The notes beneath the pieces were generated by a model, which worked only from the letters and a program-made list of their open reading frames with translations, was not told the origin of the DNA and did not search any database. Positions 24,302 through 32,684 of a stretch of 64,000 nt of DNA are shown piece after piece. Numbering within the stretch: position 1 is the first letter of the stretch; each line of letters opens with the position of its first letter. Where the stretch lies: NCBI GenBank assembly GCA_910577045.1, contig CAJTLB010000008.1, positions 90,018 through 154,017 on the forward strand, read 5' to 3'. The DNA is from an uncultured Lachnospiraceae bacterium. Lineage in GTDB: Bacteria > Bacillota > Clostridia > Lachnospirales > Lachnospiraceae. The position numbers and the translations under genes are program-made.

Positions 24302-26289
24302 TGTAAATACTCCTTTATCACACCCACCACTTCTTTCATTACTTCCCTTTGTGCAATAGAAATTCTGGCTACAGCTTCTCCTTGATCATAAAATAATCGA
24401 ATTAAAATCCCTTTTTCTTTTAATACTTCCCTAATTGCCTGCATGTCCACATTTTCTATTTTTACGGCAACAAAATTGGAATCTGACTGAAATACCCTTA
24501 CATTCTCCATTTGATTTAATGTATCCATAAACCATATCTTTACTTGATTCAATTCCTTGTTCATTCCCTCATAGTACGCCTTATCTCGTATTGCTTCTAC
24601 TGCCATTCTACGGGAAATGGAACATTCCCGGAACAAAGGTAAATCTAATCCAAAGATATGTTTTACCTTTGCATTACAAAACCCATATCCCACTCGCATA
24701 TTTGCTAACCCATAATATTTTGAAAATGTCCTTGCAATTAAAATATTAGAATAGGTTTCCACTAACCTCCTTACATCTACATTTATCTCTGAAAATCCCC
24801 AGTATGCCTCATCTAACAATACCAACGATTCTGGATTTTCCTTTACTATAGTTTCCACCATCTTCCCATCTATTCGGCAACCGGTTGGATTGTGGGGATT
24901 TGTAATTACAATAATCTTAGGGTGATATTGTGCTGCCTTTTTTAAAATGTCTTCCATATCCATATAATACAGATAATCATCTTTTACTACATGATAATAA
25001 AATACTTCACAGAATTTCTCTTTTGCTAAACTTTCATAATAATTCCAGCCTGGATTTGAGGTTAAAATACTGTCCCCTCTTTCCAATACAATAGAAAATA
25101 CCGATTTTATCAATTCAGCAGAACCATTATGGATATAAATATCATCTTCTGGAATAGAATAGGCAGAGGAAATTTCTTCAATTAAAAAATCCTTCGATGC
25201 CATATCATATTCATATAAATCTTGTATCGTAACCTCTTTTAACACCTCAAGGCATCTTGGGCTTGGCCCAAATGTATTTTCATTTAAATGTAACCTACCT
25301 ATATGTTGGTCGGTTGTAGCAGAATTATATCGTTCCACGTCCTCATATTTTACAAAAATACCTGGCACCTTCTTTTGTTTTTTTTCTGCCTCTTTTAATA
25401 TAGTGTCCCTATATGTTGCAAATTCTGCATCAAAGGCAATCACATCCTCCACTGTATCAAATTCTTGCAGCATCTCATCAGAATATTTCACTAAACGAAA
25501 TGGTAACTCTTCAATATGCTTTATATGAAAATCATCCATTAACATTTTCTTGGTTTCCGATTCTTGGTATTCTTGTTCCAGGTATTTTAAAAATATTTGG
25601 CTAAAGGCTGCTGAAAAAAAGGCTTCCCCTATCGTGTACCACGCATGGCTTCCCCCTTTTACAATCTCTGTTATGTATTCCCCTTCCGTTTTTGTAACAC
25701 AATATTCATCTGCATACGCTTCTGTATATTTACAGGCATAATAGGAATCATATACATATTCTTCAAAGATATTTTCTTTAAAATAATTATCAGAACAACA
25801 AATATAACTTCGCTTCAAAAACTCTTTTGCTGCATATAAAGAAGAAATATTATTATAACGATAATAATCCTCATTTTCTACCAAGATAACTCCATATTTT
25901 TCTTTTAAATATTGGAACTGTTCTTTTAAATACCCAACCACTACTACAATTTCTTTTATACCAGTTTCCAATAATTGCTGAATCTGCCGTTCAATCAATA
26001 CTTCTCCTTTTACTATATAAAGCCCCTTGGGAACAATCCGTGATAGAGGAAGGCTCCTTAGCCCAAACCCTGCCGCCATAATAATGGCATTGTCCACTTT
26101 ATATGGTTCTAATGCTTGATAACCCTCTTTTGTTATTCCATCATTTAGCCACCCTTTTTTCGTTAAGCACAAAACAATCTCTTTCACCTGTTCTTTAGTA
26201 TAACCTGTTTCTATTTTTATTCCTTCTTCATCCACCAGCCCTTTTTGTTTATAAATCTGGTATAAGACATGGAATTCCTTACTATTCAT
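24298..26289 (-). CDS. LicC-like nucleotidyltransferase fused to class I aminotransferase, with N-terminal winged helix
   Basis: 663 residues in three parts. Residues 1-65 resemble a winged helix (QVKEIVLCLTKKGWL), as seen ahead of LicC-type enzymes. Residues 67-295 are a nucleotidyltransferase (IIMAAGFGLRSLPLSRIVPK, ELIERQ-like LIERQIQQLLETG, CSDNYF) close to phosphocholine cytidylyltransferases. Residues 310-660 are a PLP-dependent fold I enzyme of the HisC/CobD type (LHLNENTFGPSP, NPHNPTG, LLDEAYW, ARTFSKYYGLANMRVGYG with the PLP lysine). Similar two-enzyme proteins are known from phosphonate or phospho-amino-acid activation, and I recall one in the C. difficile flagellin type A locus. It likely makes a CDP-linked amino alcohol or amino acid for the LicD protein encoded upstream. 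The substrate is inferred only. Confidence 0.82.
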   Translation of the reverse strand: MNSKEFHVLYQIYKQKGLVDEEGIKIETGYTKEQVKEIVLCLTKKGWLNDGITKEGYQALEPYKVDNAIIMAAGFGLRSLPLSRIVPKGLYIVKGEVLIERQIQQLLETGIKEIVVVVGYLKEQFQYLKEKYGVILVENEDYYRYNNISSLYAAKEFLKRSYICCSDNYFKENIFEEYVYDSYYACKYTEAYADEYCVTKTEGEYITEIVKGGSHAWYTIGEAFFSAAFSQIFLKYLEQEYQESETKKMLMDDFHIKHIEELPFRLVKYSDEMLQEFDTVEDVIAFDAEFATYRDTILKEAEKKQKKVPGIFVKYEDVERYNSATTDQHIGRLHLNENTFGPSPRCLEVLKEVTIQDLYEYDMASKDFLIEEISSAYSIPEDDIYIHNGSAELIKSVFSIVLERGDSILTSNPGWNYYESLAKEKFCEVFYYHVVKDDYLYYMDMEDILKKAAQYHPKIIVITNPHNPTGCRIDGKMVETIVKENPESLVLLDEAYWGFSEINVDVRRLVETYSNILIARTFSKYYGLANMRVGYGFCNAKVKHIFGLDLPLFRECSISRRMAVEAIRDKAYYEGMNKELNQVKIWFMDTLNQMENVRVFQSDSNFVAVKIENVDMQAIREVLKEKGILIRLFYDQGEAVARISIAQREVMKEVVGVIKEYLQ

Positions 26290-26309
26290 CTTCTTTTCTC
26301 CGTTTCCTT

Positions 26310-27134
26310 CTATTCTTCAAATTTAATATAGGTTGCTGTATGTTTTGGCTTTCTTTCCTCTTCTGGTGGAGGTGTCATATAATCCTCTCCAAACATAAAT
26401 GTTAAAAAACCTTTTGTATCAATTGGTGCTTTTACCATTACTGTTTCAAATTCAATCTCACAAGACTGTTCCATCCACTCCCTTAAAAATCCCTTATTTT
26501 CTTCTGGGGCACCCCAGCCAAGTGTCCTAATTAATCTTGTTTTCTTTCCTTTATATTGGTTAGCAAGCCTCTCAAACTCTCTAAATGCCACATCTGCTGG
26601 AATCTTTTTTAGCCATTTATAAATTTCTTTCTTTAATTTATTTTTCTCATGTATAGCACCCACAGGGGAATATAAAATTTTTCTGGCAAGATAACACCGA
26701 AAATTAAAGATAGCTTTTTTTACTGGCTGTTCTGGCATCCCATCACATGGGAAAATATCAATAAAAATACCCCGTTTCATTTGAAGCATTTCTTGATTTT
26801 TCCGCATAAATATGGTTCCATTCCGTAATATCCTTGCATATCCCCAGCGATATCCTGGATCAGTTTGATAGGTCTGCAAAAAGTATTTTTTGGTATTCAA
26901 TTGTGTTTGGCACACTTGGCAAAACTTATCATAATCTTCCCTTAACATTCTGACATCAATATCATCATCCCATGGAATAAATCCTTTATGCCGCACAGCC
27001 CCTAATAGGGTACCCCCATCCAATTCATAATGGATTTGGTTTTTCCTGCAAATTTGATCCAGTTCCTGAAGCATTTCTAATTCTATTTTCTGAATTTTCT
27101 GAATAACATCTGGGGTATATTCAAATTTCTCCAT
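26310..27134 (-). CDS. licD: LicD-family phosphotransferase
   Basis: A 274-residue LicD-family protein. [18 protein letters not shown], then [19 protein letters not shown] with IDV is the diagnostic nucleotidyltransferase-fold motif, followed by [15 protein letters not shown]. LicD proteins transfer phosphocholine, or a similar phospho-alcohol, from a CDP carrier to a cell-surface sugar. It lies 20 bases before the LicC-like fusion gene and follows a glycerophosphodiesterase gene, a layout fitting a complete decoration pathway. The transferred group may not be choline, because no choline kinase or uptake gene is seen here. Confidence 0.9.
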   Translation of the reverse strand: MEKFEYTPDVIQKIQKIELEMLQELDQICRKNQIHYELDGGTLLGAVRHKGFIPWDDDIDVRMLREDYDKFCQVCQTQLNTKKYFLQTYQTDPGYRWGYARILRNGTIFMRKNQEMLQMKRGIFIDIFPCDGMPEQPVKKAIFNFRCYLARKILYSPVGAIHEKNKLKKEIYKWLKKIPADVAFREFERLANQYKGKKTRLIRTLGWGAPEENKGFLREWMEQSCEIEFETVMVKAPIDTKGFLTFMFGEDYMTPPPEEERKPKHTATYIKFEE

Positions 27135-27157
27135 TCTTACTACATCCCTTTATTGTT

Positions 27158-27886
27158 TTATATAACATACCTTTCTGGTTCATTAAAAAATACATCTGTA
27201 ATCCCTTTTTCTTCCAAAAGGGTTATATCCAGCTTGGTACCAGTTGGTTTTTCTGGATATAGATGCCCACCAAACCATGCCCTTATTGGATATTCTTTTA
27301 GTCTCTCTATTGGCAAATCCATTCCCTGCCAATATGGATGCAACGCATTTGCTCCACATCCTCCTTGTACTTTATACAAACAATCTGACACTTTCGTATC
27401 CAACATCCCAATTTCTGCCTTCTGGTCTAATCTTCTTATTCTCTCCAAAGATAATGCACAAAAAGAAGAATATACGACTGATTTTTGTATCCCTCTCTTA
27501 TACACCAAATCGACTATCTTCTCTTCCATTCCTAGATAGGGGATATTACTATTTTTCAGCTCTATATTCAATAAAAATCCTTTTTTCATTCTAGGTTCTA
27601 ATAAATCTAATACTTCTTCTATAGTTGGGATTCTTTCTATTTTTCCATTTTCTGCATCTATTTGTAAATTCTTTAATTCCGAAAGAGTATATTGTTGCAC
27701 TTCTCCTGTTCCATTTGTTGTCCTATCCACCCGTTCATCATGGAACACTACCATTTGCCCATCCTTCGATAATTGAATATCCAATTCAATCCCTGTAAGC
27801 TCCTGTAGACTAGTAGCCTTCTCAAACGCTAACATGGTATTTTCTGGATAATTCTGGCTGCACCCTCTATGTGCCCATATCTTCAT
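27158..27886 (-). CDS. glycerophosphodiester phosphodiesterase
   Basis: A 242-residue GDPD-family enzyme: WAHRGCSQNYPENTMLAF at the N-terminus (catalytic HRG and the PENT stretch), GIELDIQLSKDG (metal Glu and Asp), VVFHDERVDRTTNGTG, and LNIELK. It splits glycerophosphodiesters into an alcohol and glycerol-3-phosphate. There is no signal peptide, so it is cytoplasmic. Between the LicD gene and a TagD-like gene, it may supply glycerol-3-phosphate or a free alcohol for the decoration module; that link is inference. Spacing to both neighbours is about 20 bases. Confidence 0.9.
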   Translation of the reverse strand: MKIWAHRGCSQNYPENTMLAFEKATSLQELTGIELDIQLSKDGQMVVFHDERVDRTTNGTGEVQQYTLSELKNLQIDAENGKIERIPTIEEVLDLLEPRMKKGFLLNIELKNSNIPYLGMEEKIVDLVYKRGIQKSVVYSSFCALSLERIRRLDQKAEIGMLDTKVSDCLYKVQGGCGANALHPYWQGMDLPIERLKEYPIRAWFGGHLYPEKPTGTKLDITLLEEKGITDVFFNEPERYVI

Positions 27887-27906
27887 TTCCTTCTCCCCCT
27901 TCTCTT

Positions 27907-29247
27907 TTAATTCCCTTTTCTCTTCTGTAAAAACTTCTCCATCACTCCCGCCATTGCGATTGCTTCTTCTTCTGTAAATTTATAACTCTTATATTCCCCT
28001 GCATGGATCATATTTACAAAATCACTGATCTCATACCGTAACCCATCTCCTAAAAACTTTGCAGTATAAGTATCTTTCTTATTTGGGTCCTCATACCTTA
28101 CCTCAAAGGACTGTGTAAGCCACCATGGGGACTCTGCCAAAATATATCCCTTTGTCCCTGAAATCAGTAACTGCCCCTCTGACTTAACCGCCACCCCACT
28201 CTTTGATAATGCCATTCCATTTTCATACGACAAATATGCCTTCGTATATAAATCTATCCCATTCTTATCACAAATACTATCAAACCGTATTTCCTTATAC
28301 TCTGTCCCCATTAACTTAAAAATCGGCAGTAACGTCTGGCTCCCAAACTCCAAAAAGCTTCCCCCATATGCCTTATCCGTCCTCTCCCTCGTATTCTCCC
28401 CTGTTAATCTTGTAAAGCACGCTTCTACATCACAGATTTGCCCAATACTCCCACTCTTTGCAATACTCAATAACCTCTGGAACCCTGGGCAAAACGCAGT
28501 CTTTATGGCTTCCAATAACACACAGTTCCTCTCTTCTGCAATCCGAAACAACTCCCTTGCTTCCTCTTCCTTTAACGTCATTGGCTTTTCACATAACACA
28601 TGTTTCCCCATTAATAATGCCTGTTTCGCATACTCATAATGAGTCTCATGGGGAGAGGCTATATAAACCGCATCAATATGTTCTAAAAACTCACTAATCT
28701 CTCCACTATATAACTCCAACCCATACCTTACCGCAAACTTCTCTGCTTGCTTCCGATAGGGGTTATACACACTATTTAACACAATCCCACTTACAAAATG
28801 CGTCTCTGGGGCAAACCTAGCAGCGATTCTTCCTGTCCCTATCATTCCTAACCGGATTAAAGGGTACTTTTCCCTCCTTAACATCGTACTAGAGACATTC
28901 TTTGTCCTTTCTAAGTACACCACTTCACATAATTCTTTTAAATAGTCATACTTTCCTTCCCAATCCGAGCCAAGGGTAAAAATATCTACCCCATACTTCT
29001 GAATATCTTCTACCTTCTGCCCTAGATGGTCCTCTATAATAATCAGGTCTGCAAATCCTGTTTCTTTCACATGTTCAATGCGGTCAATCAAGGAATCTAC
29101 AATATTTAACTTCCCCCTTGATTCGTCAAACTGTTCCGTGGTAATCCCCACAATGAGGTAATCGCCAAGCTCCTTGGCACGTTTTAATAAGTTATAATGC
29201 CCCTCATGAAAGAGGTCAAAGGAACCATATGTGATAACCTTCTTCAT
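27907..29247 (-). CDS. TagD-like cytidylyltransferase fused to Gfo/Idh/MocA oxidoreductase
   Basis: 446 residues. Residues 1-130 form a glycerol-3-phosphate cytidylyltransferase-like domain (TYGSFDLFHEGHYNLLKRAK with its HxGH, and RTKNVSSTMLR for the RTxGxST region). Residues 135-440 are a Gfo/Idh/MocA oxidoreductase (RLGMIGTGRIAARFAPE dinucleotide motif, VYIASPHETHYEYA, HVLCEKPMTL with the EKP motif). It could activate a polyol phosphate with CTP and oxidise or reduce the same or another compound. The oxidoreductase half is a close paralog of the gene just upstream. It is a TagD/oxidoreductase fusion reported as seen; the pathway is inferred from LicD and GDPD next to it. Confidence 0.87.
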   Translation of the reverse strand: MKKVITYGSFDLFHEGHYNLLKRAKELGDYLIVGITTEQFDESRGKLNIVDSLIDRIEHVKETGFADLIIIEDHLGQKVEDIQKYGVDIFTLGSDWEGKYDYLKELCEVVYLERTKNVSSTMLRREKYPLIRLGMIGTGRIAARFAPETHFVSGIVLNSVYNPYRKQAEKFAVRYGLELYSGEISEFLEHIDAVYIASPHETHYEYAKQALLMGKHVLCEKPMTLKEEEARELFRIAEERNCVLLEAIKTAFCPGFQRLLSIAKSGSIGQICDVEACFTRLTGENTRERTDKAYGGSFLEFGSQTLLPIFKLMGTEYKEIRFDSICDKNGIDLYTKAYLSYENGMALSKSGVAVKSEGQLLISGTKGYILAESPWWLTQSFEVRYEDPNKKDTYTAKFLGDGLRYEISDFVNMIHAGEYKSYKFTEEEAIAMAGVMEKFLQKRKGN

Positions 29248-29299
29248 TTGCCTTATTTCCCTTCTTTTTTATCCCTTTTAAGGATACCCTAGATTTTAT

Positions 29300-30331
29300 C
29301 TATCTTTTTTCCCATACTTTACTTTTGTCTTTTTCCTGTAAAAACTGCTCCATTACCTTTGCAGACTGGATACTTCGCTTTCCTGCTTTTTGATATTCTA
29401 TAAAAAGGCTTTGCCTATTCTCTTCTCCTATTTCAATTCCCTCTTTTTCCTTTTGTAACTCTTGTATCATATCCCGGAAAAAGCTAATCTCATACCGTAG
29501 CCCATCTCCAAGGAATTCTTCTTGATACCTCTGGTTTTGGCTCCTATCCTCAAAACATACTTGGATTCTCTCTGGTTTCCACCAAGGGGCTTCTACTCGT
29601 AAATATCCCTTCTCCCCTGCAATTACCAGTTCTCCCTCTGACTTATACCCAAGCCCTACCTTTGCTTCTCCCATGGCATTTGGATAAGAAAAAAATGCCT
29701 TTGTATACAAATCTAACCCATTTTTTCCTATAATCTGCTGAAACCTTAGCTCTGTATATCCTTCCCCTAGAATATCTAAAATAGGGAGGAGTGGATACGT
29801 CCCCAGCTCTAAAAAACTGCCTCCTGTTTCTAAGTCAGTCAATTCCCTTCTATCCTTTTGTTCCAGCTTTGTAAAACAAGCTTCCACATCTCCTACCTTA
29901 CCAATGGCTCCATTATGTATCAGCTCCAGCACTTCCTGGTAGCCTGGTGCGTAAGCACTTTTAATCCCCTCTAGCAATACCAGATGTTTTTCTTCTGCCA
30001 AAGCGATTGCCCTGGCTGCGTCTTCTTCTTGTAATGCCATTGGTTTTTCACACAAGACATGCTTTCTGGCAGAAAGGGCTTCCATTACATAAGGGATATG
30101 AGTTTTATGAGGGGAAGCAATATAAATGGCATCTACTTTTTGGAAAAATTCCTCTTTTGTTTCCCAATATGGAACCTGATATTGGTCTGCAAATGCTTGT
30201 CCGCTTTCTATATGTGGAGTATATACTCCAGCTAATTCTATGCCATTTACCGTTTGTAGTTCAGGAACAAACCTTTTAGCAATTCTTCCTGTCCCTATTA
30301 TCCCTATTTGGATTTTTTGATTTTTTACCAT
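29300..30331 (-). CDS. Gfo/Idh/MocA-family oxidoreductase
   Basis: A 343-residue NAD(P)-dependent oxidoreductase: IGIIGTGRIAKRFVPELQ is the Rossmann start, then AIYIASPHKTHIPYV, HVLCEKPMAL with the catalytic Lys of EKP, and VEACFTKLE. Sequence order and many residues match the C-terminal half of the following gene (for example VEACFT, GGSFLE, LGDGLRYEIS), so one arose from the other. It is the first gene after the promoter region at 30.33-30.57 kb and may head the glycan operon. The ribosome site is weak. Substrate likely a sugar or polyol derivative. Confidence 0.88.
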   Translation of the reverse strand: MVKNQKIQIGIIGTGRIAKRFVPELQTVNGIELAGVYTPHIESGQAFADQYQVPYWETKEEFFQKVDAIYIASPHKTHIPYVMEALSARKHVLCEKPMALQEEDAARAIALAEEKHLVLLEGIKSAYAPGYQEVLELIHNGAIGKVGDVEACFTKLEQKDRRELTDLETGGSFLELGTYPLLPILDILGEGYTELRFQQIIGKNGLDLYTKAFFSYPNAMGEAKVGLGYKSEGELVIAGEKGYLRVEAPWWKPERIQVCFEDRSQNQRYQEEFLGDGLRYEISFFRDMIQELQKEKEGIEIGEENRQSLFIEYQKAGKRSIQSAKVMEQFLQEKDKSKVWEKR

Positions 30332-30358
30332 TATCTAACCGTCCAATCCATTATATAA

Positions 30359-30378
30359 TTTATATAATAATATACATA
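30359..30378. repeat. 20-bp direct repeat, copy 1
   Basis: The same 20 bases (TTTATATAATAATATACATA) occur again at 30436-30455, 77 bp apart, in the upstream region of the glycan operon. They may be duplicated regulatory DNA. In such AT-rich sequence a chance origin is possible. Confidence 0.6.
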
Positions 30379-30435
30379 TACTTTTATATTTTATATGGTA
30401 CAATATGGATATGTACTATTTATTCACTAACAAGC

Positions 30436-30455
30436 TTTATATAATAATATACATA
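30436..30455. repeat. 20-bp direct repeat, copy 2
   Basis: Identical to 30359-30378. It lies just downstream (in transcription sense) of the proposed -10 box at 30470-30475, so it would be in the early leader. Confidence 0.6.
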
Positions 30456-30469
30456 CACCTTATAATTCG

Positions 30470-30498
30470 ATTATACAATAAATCGACTATAATAACAA
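30470..30498 (-). promoter_or_regulatory. candidate sigma-A promoter of the glycan operon
   Basis: On the minus strand TTGTTA (30498-30493), a 17-base spacer, and TATAAT (30475-30470) point towards the oxidoreductase gene at 30331. The leader would be about 130 bases and contains the 20-bp repeat. The -10 is perfect, the -35 matches four of six. Confidence 0.5.
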
Positions 30499-30509
30499 TT
30501 CCTTTTTTT

Positions 30510-30539
30510 GGCTGCAGACCATAATATTGTCCTGCAGCC
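30510..30539 (-). other. GC-rich stem-loop between glycosyltransferase and glycan operon
   Basis: Perfect 8-bp arms GGCTGCAG (30510-30517) and CTGCAGCC (30532-30539) with a 14-base loop lie 35 bases after the stop of the TPR-type transferase gene. No U run follows on the minus strand (A run instead), so it is not a standard intrinsic terminator. It may be an mRNA 3' end stabiliser or an operator. Confidence 0.5.
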
Positions 30540-30574
30540 TATCCTTATCACACTTTTTATTTTATTTATTCTTG

Positions 30575-32557
30575 TTATACTTCCTCTGCCTCTGTCTTGC
30601 AACAGCGCAAAATATACCTGCATACCTCATTCATGGTAAGGTATGCTTTAGCCGCCTCAGCTACTTTTCTTACAAAACTCCTAATATCTTCCTTTACTGC
30701 ATTTGCCTGGAAAATCAGCCATGCAAAACGATATCTAGGCGGAAGTGCTGACTGAAGCTCCCCTTGGAATACAGTATCTTGATATAACATTGCGGCACAG
30801 CTTACCCATAAACTTGCTATACGGTATAATTCCTTCCAAATTTCTTCCATTCCAAGATAATCTGGATTTTCTAAATTCATATTATTTTCTAATAATCGTT
30901 TTTCTAACTGTAGCCCTATTAAATGCATCATGCGGATATCTGTTTGCCCCATTCCCTGCGAAAGTACTTGGAATATATTTTCACAATCTTCATTTGGAAA
31001 TTGATCAAACAATGCTTCTGTCAAAGTAATCCAGTCATGGATTCCTACGTCTGATAACCATGGCGTTAAATTAATCCTCATATTCCTAAGGCCCTTCCAA
31101 TACTCCTTGTCCGGGAAAAACATTGAATAATTTAAATCCTTCCATTGTGTTAAAAGACTTTCTGCCATCTGCCTATCGCCGCTTAATAACGCATATTGCA
31201 TTTTATAACGCATAATATAAAGGTCTGTAGATGGTACTTGTGAAATACAAAATAATACCTTTTGCTTTTCTTCCCCTTTTTGTTGGCTGATTAATTCCTC
31301 AAGATACTGGCGTGTGCCATCACCTCTAATGAAAACTTCAAGTGCTTCTGCATATTTATCCTCATATTCTGTATTGGCAATTAACCTTATTAAATCTGAA
31401 AACGTATTACTGATTGTTACCTGTGTAAAAGCCCATTTAATTTGTTGAAAAGCTTCTACTGCCTTATCCCACTCTTTGTCCTCTACATAAGCGTGAATCT
31501 CAATCATATGAAGAAGTGCAAATTCTGGTTCATTCAAATATCTGGTACGTAAGCCAAATGGATCTCTTGCACAACACTCATCTTCATTTTTCTTCCATTC
31601 TCCATAATATTCCCAGAACAGCTTGCAGTATTCTAATGCCTCTTTATAATCAGAACATTTTAAACATACCTCTGGCATTAAATAAGAAAGAAATACATGG
31701 GCATTTAATAATAGGCGTGATTCTTTCAGCATTTCTTTTCCTAAGGCATAAGCTTCCCCATAACGTTTTAAATCTATATATGCCTGCATTTCCATAACAG
31801 TTGCATAAGAAGTGAAATCATTTCTTCCATAAGTAAAACAATCATTCGCTGTACGCAGTTCTTTTGCCACCGCAATTAATGAAAAATATTCCTTAACTGC
31901 ATGATACTCCTGTATCAAATGTGCGCCTGCCATCCAGTTATCTTTTTCTGCCAGCCTTGCCTCTGTCAATAAATTGATATTTCTCCAAGAATGTTCATAT
32001 AACTCTTCTTGGCTCTCAAACGCATACCCATAATGATGTACAAATGCTTTTGCATAATAAGTCGGTTCATATAAAGGGTCTAATTGCTCATGAATCCTCC
32101 CTTTAAATTGTGTTTCTGGCGTTAATTTAGTAAGCCTGACTGCATTTCTATCATTATAGCCCCTTCCTGTATGGTCGGTATAATTCCTAGTTACATATGC
32201 AGCGGTTACATACTCTTTATACTTACCAGTTGTAAAGAAATTAACAATCTCTGAAATATCTTCAAACCACTCATCATCATCAATATACATTACCCACTGG
32301 CCTTTGGCTTTTCGGAGACCTGCATTTCTTGCAGCAGCAAAATCATTGTTCCATTTAAAATGTACAATCTTATTTGTATATTTTTTTACAATTTCCATAC
32401 ACTCTTCATTACCTGCAGTATCCACTACAATTAATTCAGATGGTATCGCGTTTAATAAAGGCTGCATAGAAGCAAGGCATTTTTCAGTTGTATCTGGCCG
32501 GTTACTAACCAGCATAGTAATTGTAAGTAGTATATCTTTTTTTGTATTTGTACCCAT
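30575..32557 (-). CDS. GT2 glycosyltransferase with helical (TPR-like) C-terminal region, next to flagellin
   Basis: 660 residues. The N-terminal 110 residues are a GT2 domain (LLTITMLVSNRPDTTEKCL, LIVVDTAGN, AARNAGLRKAKGQWVMYI then DDDEWFED). The C-terminal 430 residues are helical, with pairs such as EALEYCKLFWEYYGEW and DKAVEAFQQIKWAFTQ resembling TPR units. Transferases of this layout next to the flagellin gene add the first sugar to Ser or Thr of flagellin in clostridia (known for the C. difficile locus), so this is the leading candidate for the initiating enzyme. AAAGGTG precedes the ATG. It is 127 bases after flagellin, with no clear terminator between. Confidence 0.83.
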   Translation of the reverse strand: MGTNTKKDILLTITMLVSNRPDTTEKCLASMQPLLNAIPSELIVVDTAGNEECMEIVKKYTNKIVHFKWNNDFAAARNAGLRKAKGQWVMYIDDDEWFEDISEIVNFFTTGKYKEYVTAAYVTRNYTDHTGRGYNDRNAVRLTKLTPETQFKGRIHEQLDPLYEPTYYAKAFVHHYGYAFESQEELYEHSWRNINLLTEARLAEKDNWMAGAHLIQEYHAVKEYFSLIAVAKELRTANDCFTYGRNDFTSYATVMEMQAYIDLKRYGEAYALGKEMLKESRLLLNAHVFLSYLMPEVCLKCSDYKEALEYCKLFWEYYGEWKKNEDECCARDPFGLRTRYLNEPEFALLHMIEIHAYVEDKEWDKAVEAFQQIKWAFTQVTISNTFSDLIRLIANTEYEDKYAEALEVFIRGDGTRQYLEELISQQKGEEKQKVLFCISQVPSTDLYIMRYKMQYALLSGDRQMAESLLTQWKDLNYSMFFPDKEYWKGLRNMRINLTPWLSDVGIHDWITLTEALFDQFPNEDCENIFQVLSQGMGQTDIRMMHLIGLQLEKRLLENNMNLENPDYLGMEEIWKELYRIASLWVSCAAMLYQDTVFQGELQSALPPRYRFAWLIFQANAVKEDIRSFVRKVAEAAKAYLTMNEVCRYILRCCKTEAEEV

Positions 32558-32684
32558 TGAATATTTTCACCTTTACATAATACAGCCATGACAGAGACTC
32601 CTGCCATGACTGCATCAAATTTTTCTACTTGTTTAGTTTTACTATCCAAACCGCTATGCAGCAAATTCGGATATTAAGCTATCA

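Noticed and set aside
30510..30539. Stem-loop as intrinsic terminator of the TPR transferase gene
   Set aside because: It is followed by A rather than T on the minus strand, so the usual U run is missing; kept only as a stem-loop.
32558..32684. Terminator between flagellin and the adjacent transferase
   Set aside because: Only short direct repeats (GTCATGGC twice) are seen; no stable hairpin with a T run.
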